Positions 1-9,031 of a stretch of DNA of 64,000 nucleotides are shown piece after piece. Source of the DNA: Moritella viscosa (GTDB lineage: Bacteria; Pseudomonadota; Gammaproteobacteria; Enterobacterales; Moritellaceae); NCBI GenBank assembly GCA_000953735.1, contig LN554852.1:868001-932000 (forward strand), given 5' to 3'. How positions within the stretch are numbered: the stretch's first letter is position 1; every line of letters starts with the position of its first letter. The translations under genes and the position numbers were made by a program. Under the pieces are notes generated by a model. The model had not been told where the DNA came from. It saw nothing but the letters and a program-made list of their open reading frames with translations, and did no database searches.

Positions 1-680
1 ATGATACCCAACATCATGCCCATCGGAAAACCTAATGAGTAAACGTTTAAAGACGGAGCGCTTCGGTTCATGACACCGAAGGTGATATTAACTAACAGCA
101 TAGCGACAATAGCAGGCATAGCTAACATTAGCGCGGCCATAAACATCCAACTGACAAGTTTTAAAACTATATCGATATTTAATAAGTAAATAGAAGAGCC
201 GATTGGCCAAGTAGCAAAACTTTCAACTAAAATATCTAAGACAATTAAATGGCCATTGAAACTCAAAAATAACAGCGTAGCAAAAATAGTCAGTAAATGA
301 GAGTTAACGTGAGAACTACCACCACTGCTTGGATCATTCATCACAGCCATCGATAAGCCCATTTGCATTGAAAGCATTTCACCAATCAATTTCATCATTG
401 TAAACAGCATCGTTAAGCTGAGACCAAAAAATAGTCCAAATAAGATCTGTTCTAAAGCTAAAATTATACTACCTAAAGAAAAAGGATTGATGTTGCCTAC
501 GACGGGAACCACTGGAGAAATTAAAATCGCTAAAGTTAAAGCAAACAAAATACGCACACTAGGTGTAATGCGAGTATCACCAAATAAAGGTAATAGCCAT
601 AATGCTGAAATAATGCGAAAGAATGGCCACCATATTTTACCTATCATGGTCATTAATTCGATACTAGACAAGTTAAGCAT
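1..680 (-). CDS. fliR: FliR, lateral flagellar export gate protein (partial, 3' end off window)
   Basis: Translating the minus strand from the ATG at 680 gives an open frame of 226 codons to the window edge, beginning MLNLSSIELMTMIGKIWWPF. It is strongly hydrophobic with several membrane spans, and the final visible part has the FliR-like stretch NITFGVMNRSAPSLNVYSLG. FliR is usually about 260 residues, so about 35 are missing. It forms the inner-membrane export gate with FliP and FliQ. It starts 2 bases after the fliQ stop, in the order fliM-N-P-Q-R. flhB and flhA would be expected beyond the left edge. Confidence 0.93.
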   Translation of the reverse strand, partial: MLNLSSIELMTMIGKIWWPFFRIISALWLLPLFGDTRITPSVRILFALTLAILISPVVPVVGNINPFSLGSIILALEQILFGLFFGLSLTMLFTMMKLIGEMLSMQMGLSMAVMNDPSSGGSSHVNSHLLTIFATLLFLSFNGHLIVLDILVESFATWPIGSSIYLLNIDIVLKLVSWMFMAALMLAMPAIVAMLLVNITFGVMNRSAPSLNVYSLGFPMGMMLGI

Positions 681-682
681 AG

Positions 683-952
683 CTAACCGATGAGTCCTGG
701 AATATTCAAAAACATATAATCAAAAAGTGCGCTAACTTGCGCTAATAGCCAATGACCTGCAAATGTAACCATTAATAAAGTAACGATTAATTTTGGTAAA
801 AAGCTTAATGTTTGCTCTTGGATTTGTGTTGCAGCTTGAAAAACACTGACAATTAAGCCGACAACTAATCCAGGGATCACTAATACAGACACCATAGCAA
901 TAATAGTGTTAACAGCTAAGCCCATTAACGATACAACCTGTTCAGGAGTCAT
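683..952 (-). CDS. fliQ: FliQ, lateral flagellar export gate protein
   Basis: The 89-residue protein begins MTPEQVVSLMGLAVNTI and has two long hydrophobic helices, the usual FliQ size and layout. The frame is open further upstream, but I choose the ATG at 952. It lies 2 bases after the fliP stop and gives the typical N-terminus, while the upstream alternative would run into fliP. FliQ packs with FliP and FliR in the type III export gate at the base of the flagellum. Translation is probably coupled to fliP. Confidence 0.93.
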   Translation of the reverse strand: MTPEQVVSLMGLAVNTIIAMVSVLVIPGLVVGLIVSVFQAATQIQEQTLSFLPKLIVTLLMVTFAGHWLLAQVSALFDYMFLNIPGLIG

Positions 953-954
953 CG

Positions 955-1695
955 TTAGCCCCCAAAACTGGCTGTTAATGTACCGACCGTCATTGCCCAA
1001 CCATCAACTAAAACAAATATCATCAGTTTGAAAGGTAAAGAAATAATAAGTGGCGATAGCATCATCATGCCCATTGCCATCAGCACACTTGCGACGACAA
1101 GATCGATGACAAGAAATGGAAGAAACAGCATGAATCCGATCTGGAATGCTGTTTTTAATTCGCTGAGGACAAATGCAGGCATTAAGACAACAAAGGGGAT
1201 ATCATCAACCGAGGTCATTGGGGGTTCATTCGCAATTTTTAGCATCTGTTCAAGGTCGCTTTCACGAGTTTGTTTAAGCATAAAACTGCGTAAAGGAATT
1301 TCTGCTTTTCCTAGCGCCTCAATAAGTGTCATATTACCGTTGTCGTAAGGTAAGAATGCATCCTCGTGTATCTGAGTCCATACGGGTCTCATGATCAGTA
1401 TCGTTAGGGTTAGCGCGATACCAACGAGTACTCGATTGGGTGGACTTTGTTGTAAACCAATAGCTTGTCGTAATATTGCCAGCACCACCACAATACGGGT
1501 GAAGCTTGTCAGCATCAATAACATAGCGGGTAATAAACTCAATGCTGTCATCAGTAATAACAGTTGTAGTTTTATACTGTATTCTTGAGATTGCCCGCCA
1601 TTATTGACAGAAAACAAGGCTAAATCAGCATGCGCTGGTGCCGAAAGACTGATAAATGCTAAGAATACGGCTAAGCAGATGCTGAACTTTCTCAT
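955..1695 (-). CDS. fliP: FliP, lateral flagellar export gate protein
   Basis: This 246-residue protein starts with a cleavable signal peptide (about residues 1-23, ending APAHA), as FliP does. It has the family segment LLLMTALSLLPAMLLMLTSF followed by FTRIVVVLAILRQA, and the C-terminal membrane helices with MGMMMLSPLIISLPFK. FliP is the core ring subunit of the flagellar type III export gate. The start overlaps the end of fliN by four bases, so the two are translationally coupled. This is the lateral-type copy; a polar system would have its own fliP elsewhere (inference). Confidence 0.96.
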   Translation of the reverse strand: MRKFSICLAVFLAFISLSAPAHADLALFSVNNGGQSQEYSIKLQLLLLMTALSLLPAMLLMLTSFTRIVVVLAILRQAIGLQQSPPNRVLVGIALTLTILIMRPVWTQIHEDAFLPYDNGNMTLIEALGKAEIPLRSFMLKQTRESDLEQMLKIANEPPMTSVDDIPFVVLMPAFVLSELKTAFQIGFMLFLPFLVIDLVVASVLMAMGMMMLSPLIISLPFKLMIFVLVDGWAMTVGTLTASFGG

Positions 1696-2060
1696 GCTTT
1701 TAATCCACTCACCACATCATCTACAACATCAATTAACTTAACGCCGTATTTACCATTTACAACTACCACTTCAGCGGTTGCTAAAAGTTGCCCGTTAACT
1801 TTCACGTCAAGAGGTTCATCAGCGAGCTTATCTAATTCTATAACAGCACCGCTGCTTAGCATCATTAAGTCACCAATGACGAGTTTAGTGCTGGCCACTT
1901 CGAGTGTTACATCAACGGGAATATTATGAAAAAAGCTAAGATCTTTCTTTATTGGCTTATTTTCTGCCGTCATAAGAGAACTATCATCTTGTAAAATATC
2001 GTCCAGGCTATCGATACTATCCATATCTAAGTTGATATCTCCTACATTAAAATTACTCAT
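1692..2060 (-). CDS. fliN: FliN, lateral flagellar motor switch protein
   Basis: The 122-residue protein has a variable acidic N-terminus and a conserved SpoA-type C-terminal domain (about 45-120), with IPVDVTLEVASTKLVIGDLM and LDVKVNGQLLATAEVVVVNG. FliN is part of the cytoplasmic C-ring below the MS ring, where it helps control rotation and docks the FliH/FliI export ATPase complex. It lies between fliM and fliP in one transcription unit, 17 bases downstream of fliM. Confidence 0.94.
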   Translation of the reverse strand: MSNFNVGDINLDMDSIDSLDDILQDDSSLMTAENKPIKKDLSFFHNIPVDVTLEVASTKLVIGDLMMLSSGAVIELDKLADEPLDVKVNGQLLATAEVVVVNGKYGVKLIDVVDDVVSGLKA

Positions 2061-2077
2061 TATTTAGATCTCCAAAA

Positions 2078-2950
2078 TTAATCGTTTGTATCGGTTACTT
2101 GCATTACTAATCGTCCAGACTGAACGACTACTCGGCCATGAGCTATAACATGATCACCAGTACAGGCACTGACAATTTCAGGTAAGTCCATCATAATGAA
2201 ATCACCTGTTCTTAGCTGTGTGAGTTGTTCGATATTAAGCTGAGTATTCGCAAGAATAACCTTGATATTAGTTGGTATATTCGTTGCTGCGTTAGCCAGT
2301 TTTGTTGCTAACAATTCATAATCTGGCATCGTACTGTTGCTTGATAATGTTTGGCTAATAAATTCTTTTGGGTACCAAATTTTCCAACTGGGAAGGTACT
2401 CTTTTATCGTGCAATCAATAGTTGATGCAATAAAATCACCACCTGTAATTGGTTGATTAGTATGACTTATGACCCATTCGTGATCATGGTTTAATTGATT
2501 GTCTAACGCGTCAAGTTGGATTGTTAAAATGCGCTTAAGTAGTCGATATTCAGAATCACTTGGTTGCTCTAAGCTATCTTTGTTGCTGGGTTTACTTGCT
2601 CCAAGAAAGATTTCTGTCAGGGTATATAACATCGAATTATTGATTGATAATAATACTTTTAGCCCCGCATTATTTTTGGCTTGAAGCCAAATTATATTGG
2701 TACTTAAATCGTCAGAATTAACCTTTTTATGGGTGAATTTTTGTAGCACGATTCTGCATTCATATTCATTAAATAATTGAGATAAACGTCGCTCAATGTC
2801 ACGATTCGCCAAGGAAAGATCTGAATTAATGACTTCAAGGTAATCAGTCCACTGACGACGTTCACCGAGTAGATCGTATTTTTCAATCTCAGCTGATTCG
2901 GCTGCGAGTGTAATTTTAGGACTAACCGATGTAGGTTTTACAACCAACAT
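2078..2950 (-). CDS. fliM: FliM, lateral motor switch protein lacking the CheY-binding N-terminus
   Basis: A 290-residue FliM-like protein whose C-terminal SpoA domain is recognisable (about 215-285, with LTQLRTGDFIMMDLPE and ARGRVVVQSGR-like sequence). Its position directly upstream of fliN supports the call. It is shorter than the usual FliM of about 330 residues. The N-terminus (MLVVKPTSVSPKITL...) has no match to the conserved CheY-binding motif LSQxEIDALL. It probably heads the fliMNPQR operon, transcribed away from motY across an 800-base intergenic region. Divergence of lateral FliM fits motors that respond differently to chemotaxis signals; that is inference. Confidence 0.85.
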   Translation of the reverse strand: MLVVKPTSVSPKITLAAESAEIEKYDLLGERRQWTDYLEVINSDLSLANRDIERRLSQLFNEYECRIVLQKFTHKKVNSDDLSTNIIWLQAKNNAGLKVLLSINNSMLYTLTEIFLGASKPSNKDSLEQPSDSEYRLLKRILTIQLDALDNQLNHDHEWVISHTNQPITGGDFIASTIDCTIKEYLPSWKIWYPKEFISQTLSSNSTMPDYELLATKLANAATNIPTNIKVILANTQLNIEQLTQLRTGDFIMMDLPEIVSACTGDHVIAHGRVVVQSGRLVMQVTDTND

Positions 2951-3100
2951 AGTAAATTCTCCAATGGATAATGCCTAATTAGACTTAATATAATATTTGA
3001 TAACGTCGGTTGATAACATTGAATCAACAGAGGTTCAGACATAGATGTATGTATAAAATAATATTTATATATGTATAAATAATATTTCATGCGTATATCA

Positions 3101-3110
3101 GGGGGGGGGG
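3101..3110. repeat. Homopolymeric G10 tract upstream of fliM
   Basis: Ten consecutive G residues in an otherwise AT-rich stretch, about 150 bases upstream of the fliM start (C10 on the fliM coding strand). Tracts of this length are prone to slippage during replication. Confidence 0.9.
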
Positions 3111-3676
3111 ATTTGAAATATATATTAATTTGAAGGACCATAGCAAATTAAATTTCAATATTGCTTAAATATAATACTATTCTGTATCACTTTATTAGTA
3201 TTCTCTTATGTTTTAATTAAATGAACAGTCTATTTATTGTTCGTTTTTTGGGCGTTAATATAACCACTCAATATTTATTTTAAATTTATTTAATATTTAT
3301 TCAATATGCGTTTATGTATATGTCATGTGCATTTAATGGATGTTTAATATATTTTATATGTATTTAATATATATTTCATATGGGTTTTTAATTGCTTTGT
3401 GGTTTGGGATGTTGTTAAATGAATTTTTGTAAAAGGGCAAACAAATCGTGAGGTTTGGACGCAAAGTTACCAGTCTGTATTTTTTATTGCAGATAGTGGA
3501 ACTACCAAAAGGTAAATTATTAATATTTTTTTGAAAATATTAATTCCGGGGGGAAGATCTATCTTTTTTCTGCTAAATACCTCATCTGTTGCTTTTTTCT
3601 TTACGTTATTAGGCTAGTCAATAGGGTGTTACTTAAACGTCGCTATTGAGCTACTTATCATTATTATTATCAATTT

Positions 3677-3706
3677 ATTCGCATTCGTATTCGCATTCGT
3701 ATTCGT
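3677..3706 (+). repeat. Five tandem ATTCGY hexamers upstream of motY
   Basis: The units read ATTCGC, ATTCGT, ATTCGC, ATTCGT, ATTCGT with no interruption, ending 40 bases before the motY start codon. The array lies where the promoter or 5' leader of motY-lafK should be. Confidence 0.85.
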
Positions 3707-3746
3707 TTTGGTTGATTTTGTACTGTAAACGATTTAAGGAGGAATC

Positions 3747-4601
3747 ATGTCTCTAAAGGTTTTACTACCTGCTTTCGGCAACTTGTTTTTTTGTTCAATA
3801 TTGAATGCACAACCTTTTATTTCTGAATTAGACCAGGTGCAATGGCAATTGAGCTCAAATTCGTTTGAGTGCAGAATGACAACGAAAGTTGAAACACTAG
3901 GGACAGTTAGTATTGTTAAACAAGCGGGATATCCTGAATTTATTGACGTAACGTCCACAATTTATACACAAAAAATTAAGCGTTATAGGCTTGGTAGTTC
4001 AAAAGCACCTTGGGGAGTAAAAACACTGCCTGACGCTCGTTGGCTAGCTCCCGCCTTACCACTTGAAAATAAAATTTCAGACGGTGTTGCTCGTTTTACT
4101 CGACACCTGCAGCAGGGAGATTGGGGACATATAGCCTTGACCTATGCTGACAGCGAAGGCATACATGCAGTACTACCCTCAGTAAACATAGGTGACGTAT
4201 TCGATGGTTATTATCAATGTCTCCACGATATATCTCCTTTTTCATATGAGCAAGTAAGAGACCGGAATTTATATTATTCTGGTGGCTCGTATTTATTGAA
4301 TACCCAACAAAAGCAAGAAATGGCTGCGATCGTTAAATACATATCTCTTGATGATTCAGTGACCAAAGTACTCATTGATGGACATTCGAATAGTATTGGC
4401 AATACAGTAAATAATTTATTGTTATCACAGCAACGTGCTGATGATGTTTATATGTATCTTATGGAGGCTGGTATCTCTACAACACTGATGGAAGTACGCT
4501 CTCACGGTGATCGTTACCCATTAAAATCAGACCGGACAGCATTAGGTCGTAAAAAAAATAGACGTGTGAATTTACGTATTATTCGTCGGTTGGGTAAATA
4601 A
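3747..4601 (+). CDS. motY: MotY-type T-ring protein of the lateral motor
   Basis: A 284-residue exported protein with an N-terminal signal peptide (about 1-21, ending LNAQP) and a C-terminal OmpA-like peptidoglycan-binding domain from about 180. Key features are the LIDGHSNSIGN segment near 209 and the basic KKNRRVNLRII motif near the end. MotY forms a periplasmic ring that helps stators assemble around the basal body, and lateral systems of the Vibrio type carry their own copy next to lafK, as here. The ATG at 3747 follows a near-perfect AAGGAGG site. It is followed after 3 bases by lafK. Confidence 0.88.
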   Translation: MSLKVLLPAFGNLFFCSILNAQPFISELDQVQWQLSSNSFECRMTTKVETLGTVSIVKQAGYPEFIDVTSTIYTQKIKRYRLGSSKAPWGVKTLPDARWLAPALPLENKISDGVARFTRHLQQGDWGHIALTYADSEGIHAVLPSVNIGDVFDGYYQCLHDISPFSYEQVRDRNLYYSGGSYLLNTQQKQEMAAIVKYISLDDSVTKVLIDGHSNSIGNTVNNLLLSQQRADDVYMYLMEAGISTTLMEVRSHGDRYPLKSDRTALGRKKNRRVNLRIIRRLGK

Positions 4602-4604
4602 TAT

Positions 4605-5936
4605 ATGTCGGATAATTATGAGCAAGATAATATATTATTGATTCTTGAATCTCCTTCAGTGACGAGCCTTGATAGGAAAGTGGTAGAGCAAGAAGGCTAT
4701 GTGGTTCATCGCTGTCTGAATGCTGAAGATGCTTTTTTAAATGCCTCGACGTTATCACCCACTGTGGTTCTTGTCGATGCTGAATTAGCTGATATGTCAT
4801 TAGTTGATTTTGTTAATGCCTTTTCTCGTAATCACCCCGACTCCGTTATCATCGTTTCGGTGCAAAGTAGTCAATGTGAACTTGCTGCTGAGGCGATCGT
4901 AGCTGGTGCCGCGGATTATTTACTGAAACCATTCTCTGATTATCAGTTGATTAAAGCGATAAAGCGAGCGGTGAGCTTACGCAAACCAATGGATGATTTT
5001 ATTGTTGGTTCTGCTGAAAGTCGTCAGGTTGTACAACTTGCACATCGTGCTGCACAAACCGATGCAACTGTATTTATTCGAGGTGAATCGGGCACAGGTA
5101 AAGAGTTGTTGGCTCGCTATATCCACACTCATTCTCCGCGTGCAAATGGACCGTTTGTAGCTTTTAATTGCGCCGCTATCCCTGAAACGATGATTGAAGC
5201 CATGCTATTAGGTCATACAAAGGGTGCCTTTACCGGTGCAACTAGTGACCAGATGGGGAAGTTTGAACTCGCCAATAATGGCACCATCATGTTAGATGAA
5301 ATTGCTGAAATGCCATTGCAATTACAAGCTAAGTTACTACGAGTTATCCAGGAACGAGAAGTTGAACGGCTCGGAAGTAATAAAAAAATTAAGCTTAATA
5401 TTCGTATCATCGCTGCAACAAATAAAAATTTACAAGAGGCCGTTGAAAAAGGTCTGTTCCGTCAAGATCTGTATTACCGATTAGATGTATTACCTTTGCA
5501 ATGGGGTGCGTTGCGAGAGCGTAAAGATGACATTCTGCCTCTCGCGGAGTTCTTCATTCGTAAGTATGCGCCAACGCCTGATTATTTCATAAGTAGTGCT
5601 GCCAAATTGATGCTATTAGGACATGCTTGGCCTGGTAATGTCCGTGAATTAGAAAATGTAATTCAACGGGCACTCATTATTGCTCGAGGTATGGAAATAC
5701 AAGAGGCTGATTTAATGCTACCAGCACAGTTAAATGAAAAGAAAACGGTGTTGAAAACTGTTCACCAATTTGAAGGATTGGAATCAACTAAAAAAAGGGC
5801 TGAGTACCAATATGTTTTAGATACATTAAAACAATTTAAAGGACATAGAATGAAAACCGCTGCTGCACTAGGTGTAAGCACTAGAGCGTTGCGTTACAAA
5901 ATGGTCGCAATGCGAGAGCAAGGTATAGCAATTTAA
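4605..5936 (+). CDS. lafK: LafK, sigma-54-dependent lateral flagellar master regulator
   Basis: The 443-residue protein has a receiver-like N-terminal domain (about 8-115), an AAA+ sigma-54 interaction domain (about 130-365) and a Fis-type helix-turn-helix at the C-terminus. The Walker A motif GESGTGKE starts at residue 160, and the sigma-54-contacting GAFTGA loop is at 207-212, so it should activate RpoN promoters. The receiver keeps D58 at the phosphorylation position but has LLILESP where an acidic pair normally sits, so control by phosphorylation is doubtful. It is co-transcribed with motY and the fliE-J genes and probably activates the flgB operon promoter seen at 13074. Confidence 0.93.
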   Translation: MSDNYEQDNILLILESPSVTSLDRKVVEQEGYVVHRCLNAEDAFLNASTLSPTVVLVDAELADMSLVDFVNAFSRNHPDSVIIVSVQSSQCELAAEAIVAGAADYLLKPFSDYQLIKAIKRAVSLRKPMDDFIVGSAESRQVVQLAHRAAQTDATVFIRGESGTGKELLARYIHTHSPRANGPFVAFNCAAIPETMIEAMLLGHTKGAFTGATSDQMGKFELANNGTIMLDEIAEMPLQLQAKLLRVIQEREVERLGSNKKIKLNIRIIAATNKNLQEAVEKGLFRQDLYYRLDVLPLQWGALRERKDDILPLAEFFIRKYAPTPDYFISSAAKLMLLGHAWPGNVRELENVIQRALIIARGMEIQEADLMLPAQLNEKKTVLKTVHQFEGLESTKKRAEYQYVLDTLKQFKGHRMKTAAALGVSTRALRYKMVAMREQGIAI

Positions 5937-5947
5937 CTGGTAATAAT

Positions 5948-6277
5948 ATGAAAATCGAAGCAAATACCCAATCAATTAATTTGATGAATAAAATGGAGCT
6001 AATGAAGCTTCAAGCTGGTAATGAAATTGAAAGTAATCCATTAGGTTCAAATCAAGCGGTATCATTTAACCAGACAATGAAAATGATGGTCAGTGATATT
6101 AATCAGCAGCAGTTAAAAGCTAATGGCATGATGTCAGCCGTCGATTCAGGTCGTAGTGATGACTTAGTTGGTGCGATGGTTATGACAAAAAAAGCGGATT
6201 TAAGTTTTTCGGTATTAATGCAAGTTAGAAATAAGTTAATGACCGGTTTTGATAATATTATGCGTATACCGTTGTAG
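5948..6277 (+). CDS. fliE: FliE, basal body MS ring-rod junction protein
   Basis: The 109-residue protein has the FliE C-terminal half, with VSFNQTMKMMVSDINQQQ and the ending SFSVLMQVRNKLMTGFDNIM. FliE joins the MS ring to the proximal rod and is exported early. It lies 11 bases after lafK and 8 bases before fliF, in the expected gene order. Confidence 0.94.
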   Translation: MKIEANTQSINLMNKMELMKLQAGNEIESNPLGSNQAVSFNQTMKMMVSDINQQQLKANGMMSAVDSGRSDDLVGAMVMTKKADLSFSVLMQVRNKLMTGFDNIMRIPL

Positions 6278-6285
6278 GGGCTAGT

Positions 6286-8028
6286 GTGGACATTTTATCT
6301 CAAGAAACAGGTCTCATCAAAAACTCAAGCGCAGGTAACGGAAACGTGATAAAGAACATGCAATCGCGGTTGAAACTAACTCGCGAAAAATTCTATCGAT
6401 TTAGGTCTTTATTTTTTATTGGATTGTTATCAAGCCTTATTGCTGCTGTTATTGTTGCATCTTTATGGACTGCTGAGCAGTATGTTCCCTTGTATGGGAA
6501 GCAAGAAATGTATGATAAAGCCAACATTCTTGAGCTGCTAGAGCAACAAAAAGCTGATTTTCAGTTGGATCGAGAGTCAGGACAAATTTTAGTCGCGAAA
6601 AATCAACTCGCTCAATTACGTATGGCGTTAGCTGCACTGGGTGTCAAAAAGAATATCCCAATGGGGATGGGTGGTCTTGAAGGTAAAATGGGACTGGGCA
6701 CAAGTCAGTTTATGGAGTCTAAAAGCTATCGTTTTGCGCTTGAAGGAGAGTTAGCATTATCGATTATCACTATCGATACAGTTCGTAATGCGCGTGTACA
6801 TTTGGCGTTACCTGAACGCACACTGTTTATTGGACGTGATGAGGAACAGGCTTCGGCTTCGGTCATGCTTGATTTGCAACCCGGTAGAGAACTTTCTCAA
6901 GGGCAAGTTAGCGCGATCATTAATTTAGTCGCGAACAGTGTAACAAATATGAAACCCGATAATATTTCGGTGGTCGATCAAGCGGGTCGATTATTAACCT
7001 TATCCGGTAGTCAGTCGAGTAATCGGGGACAACTGGCCACGCAGCAGGTTACATTTACACATGATCTCGAAGCTCGATTAACGCGTCGAATAAGTGATCT
7101 TTTATATCCACTTGTTGGTGCTGACAATTTTAGAATACAACTAACCGCAGATTTAGATTTCAACGAGGTCGAAGAGACTGTAGAGATGGTGAGCCCTGAA
7201 ACTGTATTAACAAAGGAAAATATACGTGAACAAGTTTCTGGTGATGTAAATGCTGTTGGTATTCCAGGTTCGTTATCAAATTTACCACCCGTTAAAAAAG
7301 TGACAAAGAAAGGTAAAAAAACAGCATCGAGTAAAGCTGAATCATCGATGATCACTAAGCGTAATGATTACAGCAAAGAATATGTTGTTGGTCGCTCTGT
7401 GATGCATAAAAAACATGAATTTGGCCGCATTAATAACTTAAGTGTTTCCGTTATTTTGAATAATAAAATAGCAACGGGCACTGAAGGTTGGAGTGATGAT
7501 GAGTTAGCTAAAATATCTAGCACGATAAAAAATGCTATTGGTATGATTGCTAGTCGTGGCGATCAGTTCAATATTTCTGGTTATGATTTTATCGCTGTTC
7601 CTGAAACAACGCTTGAAGGATTACCTTGGTGGCAGATGGATGCCATACAAGCGTACTTGCGTTATATCGTTATTACAATTCTCGGCTTAACGTTAATTAT
7701 ATTTGTAATCAGACCGTTAATTAAAAACTTCGTTAGTCAATCACGAGAAACAGAAAATGCTGCTCTTGCGTTAACAGACCAAAAAAGTGAACCTAAAACG
7801 AATAGTTTAAGCTCTGATATTAAGCCGGATGAGATCTCGAAGACAAGTAAGGCGGTCGATATGGCCGAGTTAACAGCAGTTGAAGTGCCAACTTTACCAG
7901 CCCCTGGAAGTGAGTTTAGCGTGCAATTAAACCACCTACAAATTTTAGCGGATAAAGAAGCTGTTCGTGTTGCGGAAGTATTGAAAGGCTGGGTTAAGTC
8001 TAACGGAGGGAGTCAGAATGAGTCGTAA
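6286..8028 (+). CDS. fliF: FliF, lateral flagellar MS ring protein
   Basis: The 580-residue protein has one membrane helix near 43-62 and a second near 463-480, with the periplasmic ring-building domains between them and a short acidic FliG-binding tail. Family sequence is clear in KSYRFALEGELALSI and VRNARVHLALPE. A lysine/serine-rich linker near 345-360 is typical of the variable beta-collar region. The start codon is GTG at 6286, after a GGGG-containing site. The end overlaps fliG by 11 bases. It forms the inner-membrane ring on which the C-ring and export gate assemble. Confidence 0.95.
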   Translation: MDILSQETGLIKNSSAGNGNVIKNMQSRLKLTREKFYRFRSLFFIGLLSSLIAAVIVASLWTAEQYVPLYGKQEMYDKANILELLEQQKADFQLDRESGQILVAKNQLAQLRMALAALGVKKNIPMGMGGLEGKMGLGTSQFMESKSYRFALEGELALSIITIDTVRNARVHLALPERTLFIGRDEEQASASVMLDLQPGRELSQGQVSAIINLVANSVTNMKPDNISVVDQAGRLLTLSGSQSSNRGQLATQQVTFTHDLEARLTRRISDLLYPLVGADNFRIQLTADLDFNEVEETVEMVSPETVLTKENIREQVSGDVNAVGIPGSLSNLPPVKKVTKKGKKTASSKAESSMITKRNDYSKEYVVGRSVMHKKHEFGRINNLSVSVILNNKIATGTEGWSDDELAKISSTIKNAIGMIASRGDQFNISGYDFIAVPETTLEGLPWWQMDAIQAYLRYIVITILGLTLIIFVIRPLIKNFVSQSRETENAALALTDQKSEPKTNSLSSDIKPDEISKTSKAVDMAELTAVEVPTLPAPGSEFSVQLNHLQILADKEAVRVAEVLKGWVKSNGGSQNES

Positions 8029-9031
8029 TGATATGACCACAGCGTTTAGTGAAAGAGATAAAGCCGCTATTTTACTGTTAAGCATGGGTGAAGAATCAGC
8101 TGCAAAAATATTGAGATTGATGGAGCCTGAAGAAGTTAAAGATGTATCAATGGCAATGGCTCGCCTCAGTAATGTATCAAGTATTGATGCTCAGCAAATT
8201 TTACAACAATTTTTTGAACAATATACTCAGCAAAGTGGGATTAGCAGGGCATCTCGTGAATATCTTGAGAAATCATTAGATATGGCGCTTGGACGAAAAC
8301 TGGCTAGTGGCATGTTAGATTCCATTTATGGTGATGTAATGTCGAACGATATTCAGCGTCTACAGTGGCTACCAGCTGATGTATTAGCTCGTTTTTTCCG
8401 TCATGAACACTTGCAAATGCAAGCGGTTATGTTGGCATTTTTACCACCTGATACAGCCAATGCGGTGCTAAAGAATTTACCTTTAGAGTCTCATGATGAA
8501 CTTATCTATCGTATCGCTAATTTAGAAGAAATCAGTGATCATGTAATTAATGATTTAAGAGTCACACTACAACTTTGTATTGATTTTGTTGCTGAACAGT
8601 CTGGCGCTAAAGTTGATGGCAGCAGCCAAGCGGCAAATATCCTTAATCGTTACAGTGGCGATAAAGCTAACTTAATTGAATTAGTTGAGATGCATAACCT
8701 TGATACAGCTAACGCTATTAGAGATAACATGTACAACTTTATAATCATTGGACGACAGCCATTAGATGTTCTGCAAGCGCTTATTGAGGCTGTTCCTAAT
8801 GAGGTTTTAGCTACGGCTTTGAAAGGTGCAGATAAATCAATTATCGATAAAATCGAAGAAGCATTGCCAAAACGTATGGCTGAAGCGCTTAATGCTGAAA
8901 TTCAACGTTTGGGTCCTATGCCGTTGAGTAAAATCGAAGTTTCACGCACAGAGGTTATGGCTATTGCCCGTAGGCTCTTTGAAAGTGGTGAATTACAGTT
9001 ACAATTATTCGAAGAACAAGTGGTTAGCTAA
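8018..9031 (+). CDS. fliG: FliG, lateral motor switch protein
   Basis: The 337-residue protein has the usual three FliG parts. The N-terminal FliF-binding domain shows KAAILLLSMGEESAAKIL, the middle domain contains the EHLQMQAVMLAFL region, and the C-terminal torque domain ends with SKIEVSRTEVMAIARRL. FliG is the C-ring component that contacts the LafT stator and generates torque. It overlaps fliF and its stop overlaps the fliH start by one base, so translation is coupled throughout. Confidence 0.96.
   Translation: MSRNDMTTAFSERDKAAILLLSMGEESAAKILRLMEPEEVKDVSMAMARLSNVSSIDAQQILQQFFEQYTQQSGISRASREYLEKSLDMALGRKLASGMLDSIYGDVMSNDIQRLQWLPADVLARFFRHEHLQMQAVMLAFLPPDTANAVLKNLPLESHDELIYRIANLEEISDHVINDLRVTLQLCIDFVAEQSGAKVDGSSQAANILNRYSGDKANLIELVEMHNLDTANAIRDNMYNFIIIGRQPLDVLQALIEAVPNEVLATALKGADKSIIDKIEEALPKRMAEALNAEIQRLGPMPLSKIEVSRTEVMAIARRLFESGELQLQLFEEQVVS

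Larger units (their letters stand above)
2951..3746. other. Long AT-rich divergent intergenic region between fliM and motY
   Basis: About 800 bases with no convincing gene. Very AT-rich, with many TATTTA/ATATAT runs. It must hold the promoters of both the fliM and the motY-lafK transcription units, but I found no clear GG-N10-GC sigma-54 site. Notable contents are a run of ten G at 3101-3110, six G near 3549-3554, a TTATTATTATTATC run at about 3661-3672, and five tandem ATTCGY hexamers at 3677-3706. A strong AAGGAGG site precedes motY. Confidence 0.7.

Noticed and set aside
2938-3141. 67-residue minus-strand frame crossing the G10 tract
   Set aside because: Low-complexity composition, no ribosome site and overlap with the fliM start; probably chance.
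3651-3706. Possible CRISPR-like short repeats
   Set aside because: The units are contiguous hexamers with no spacers; this is a simple tandem repeat.
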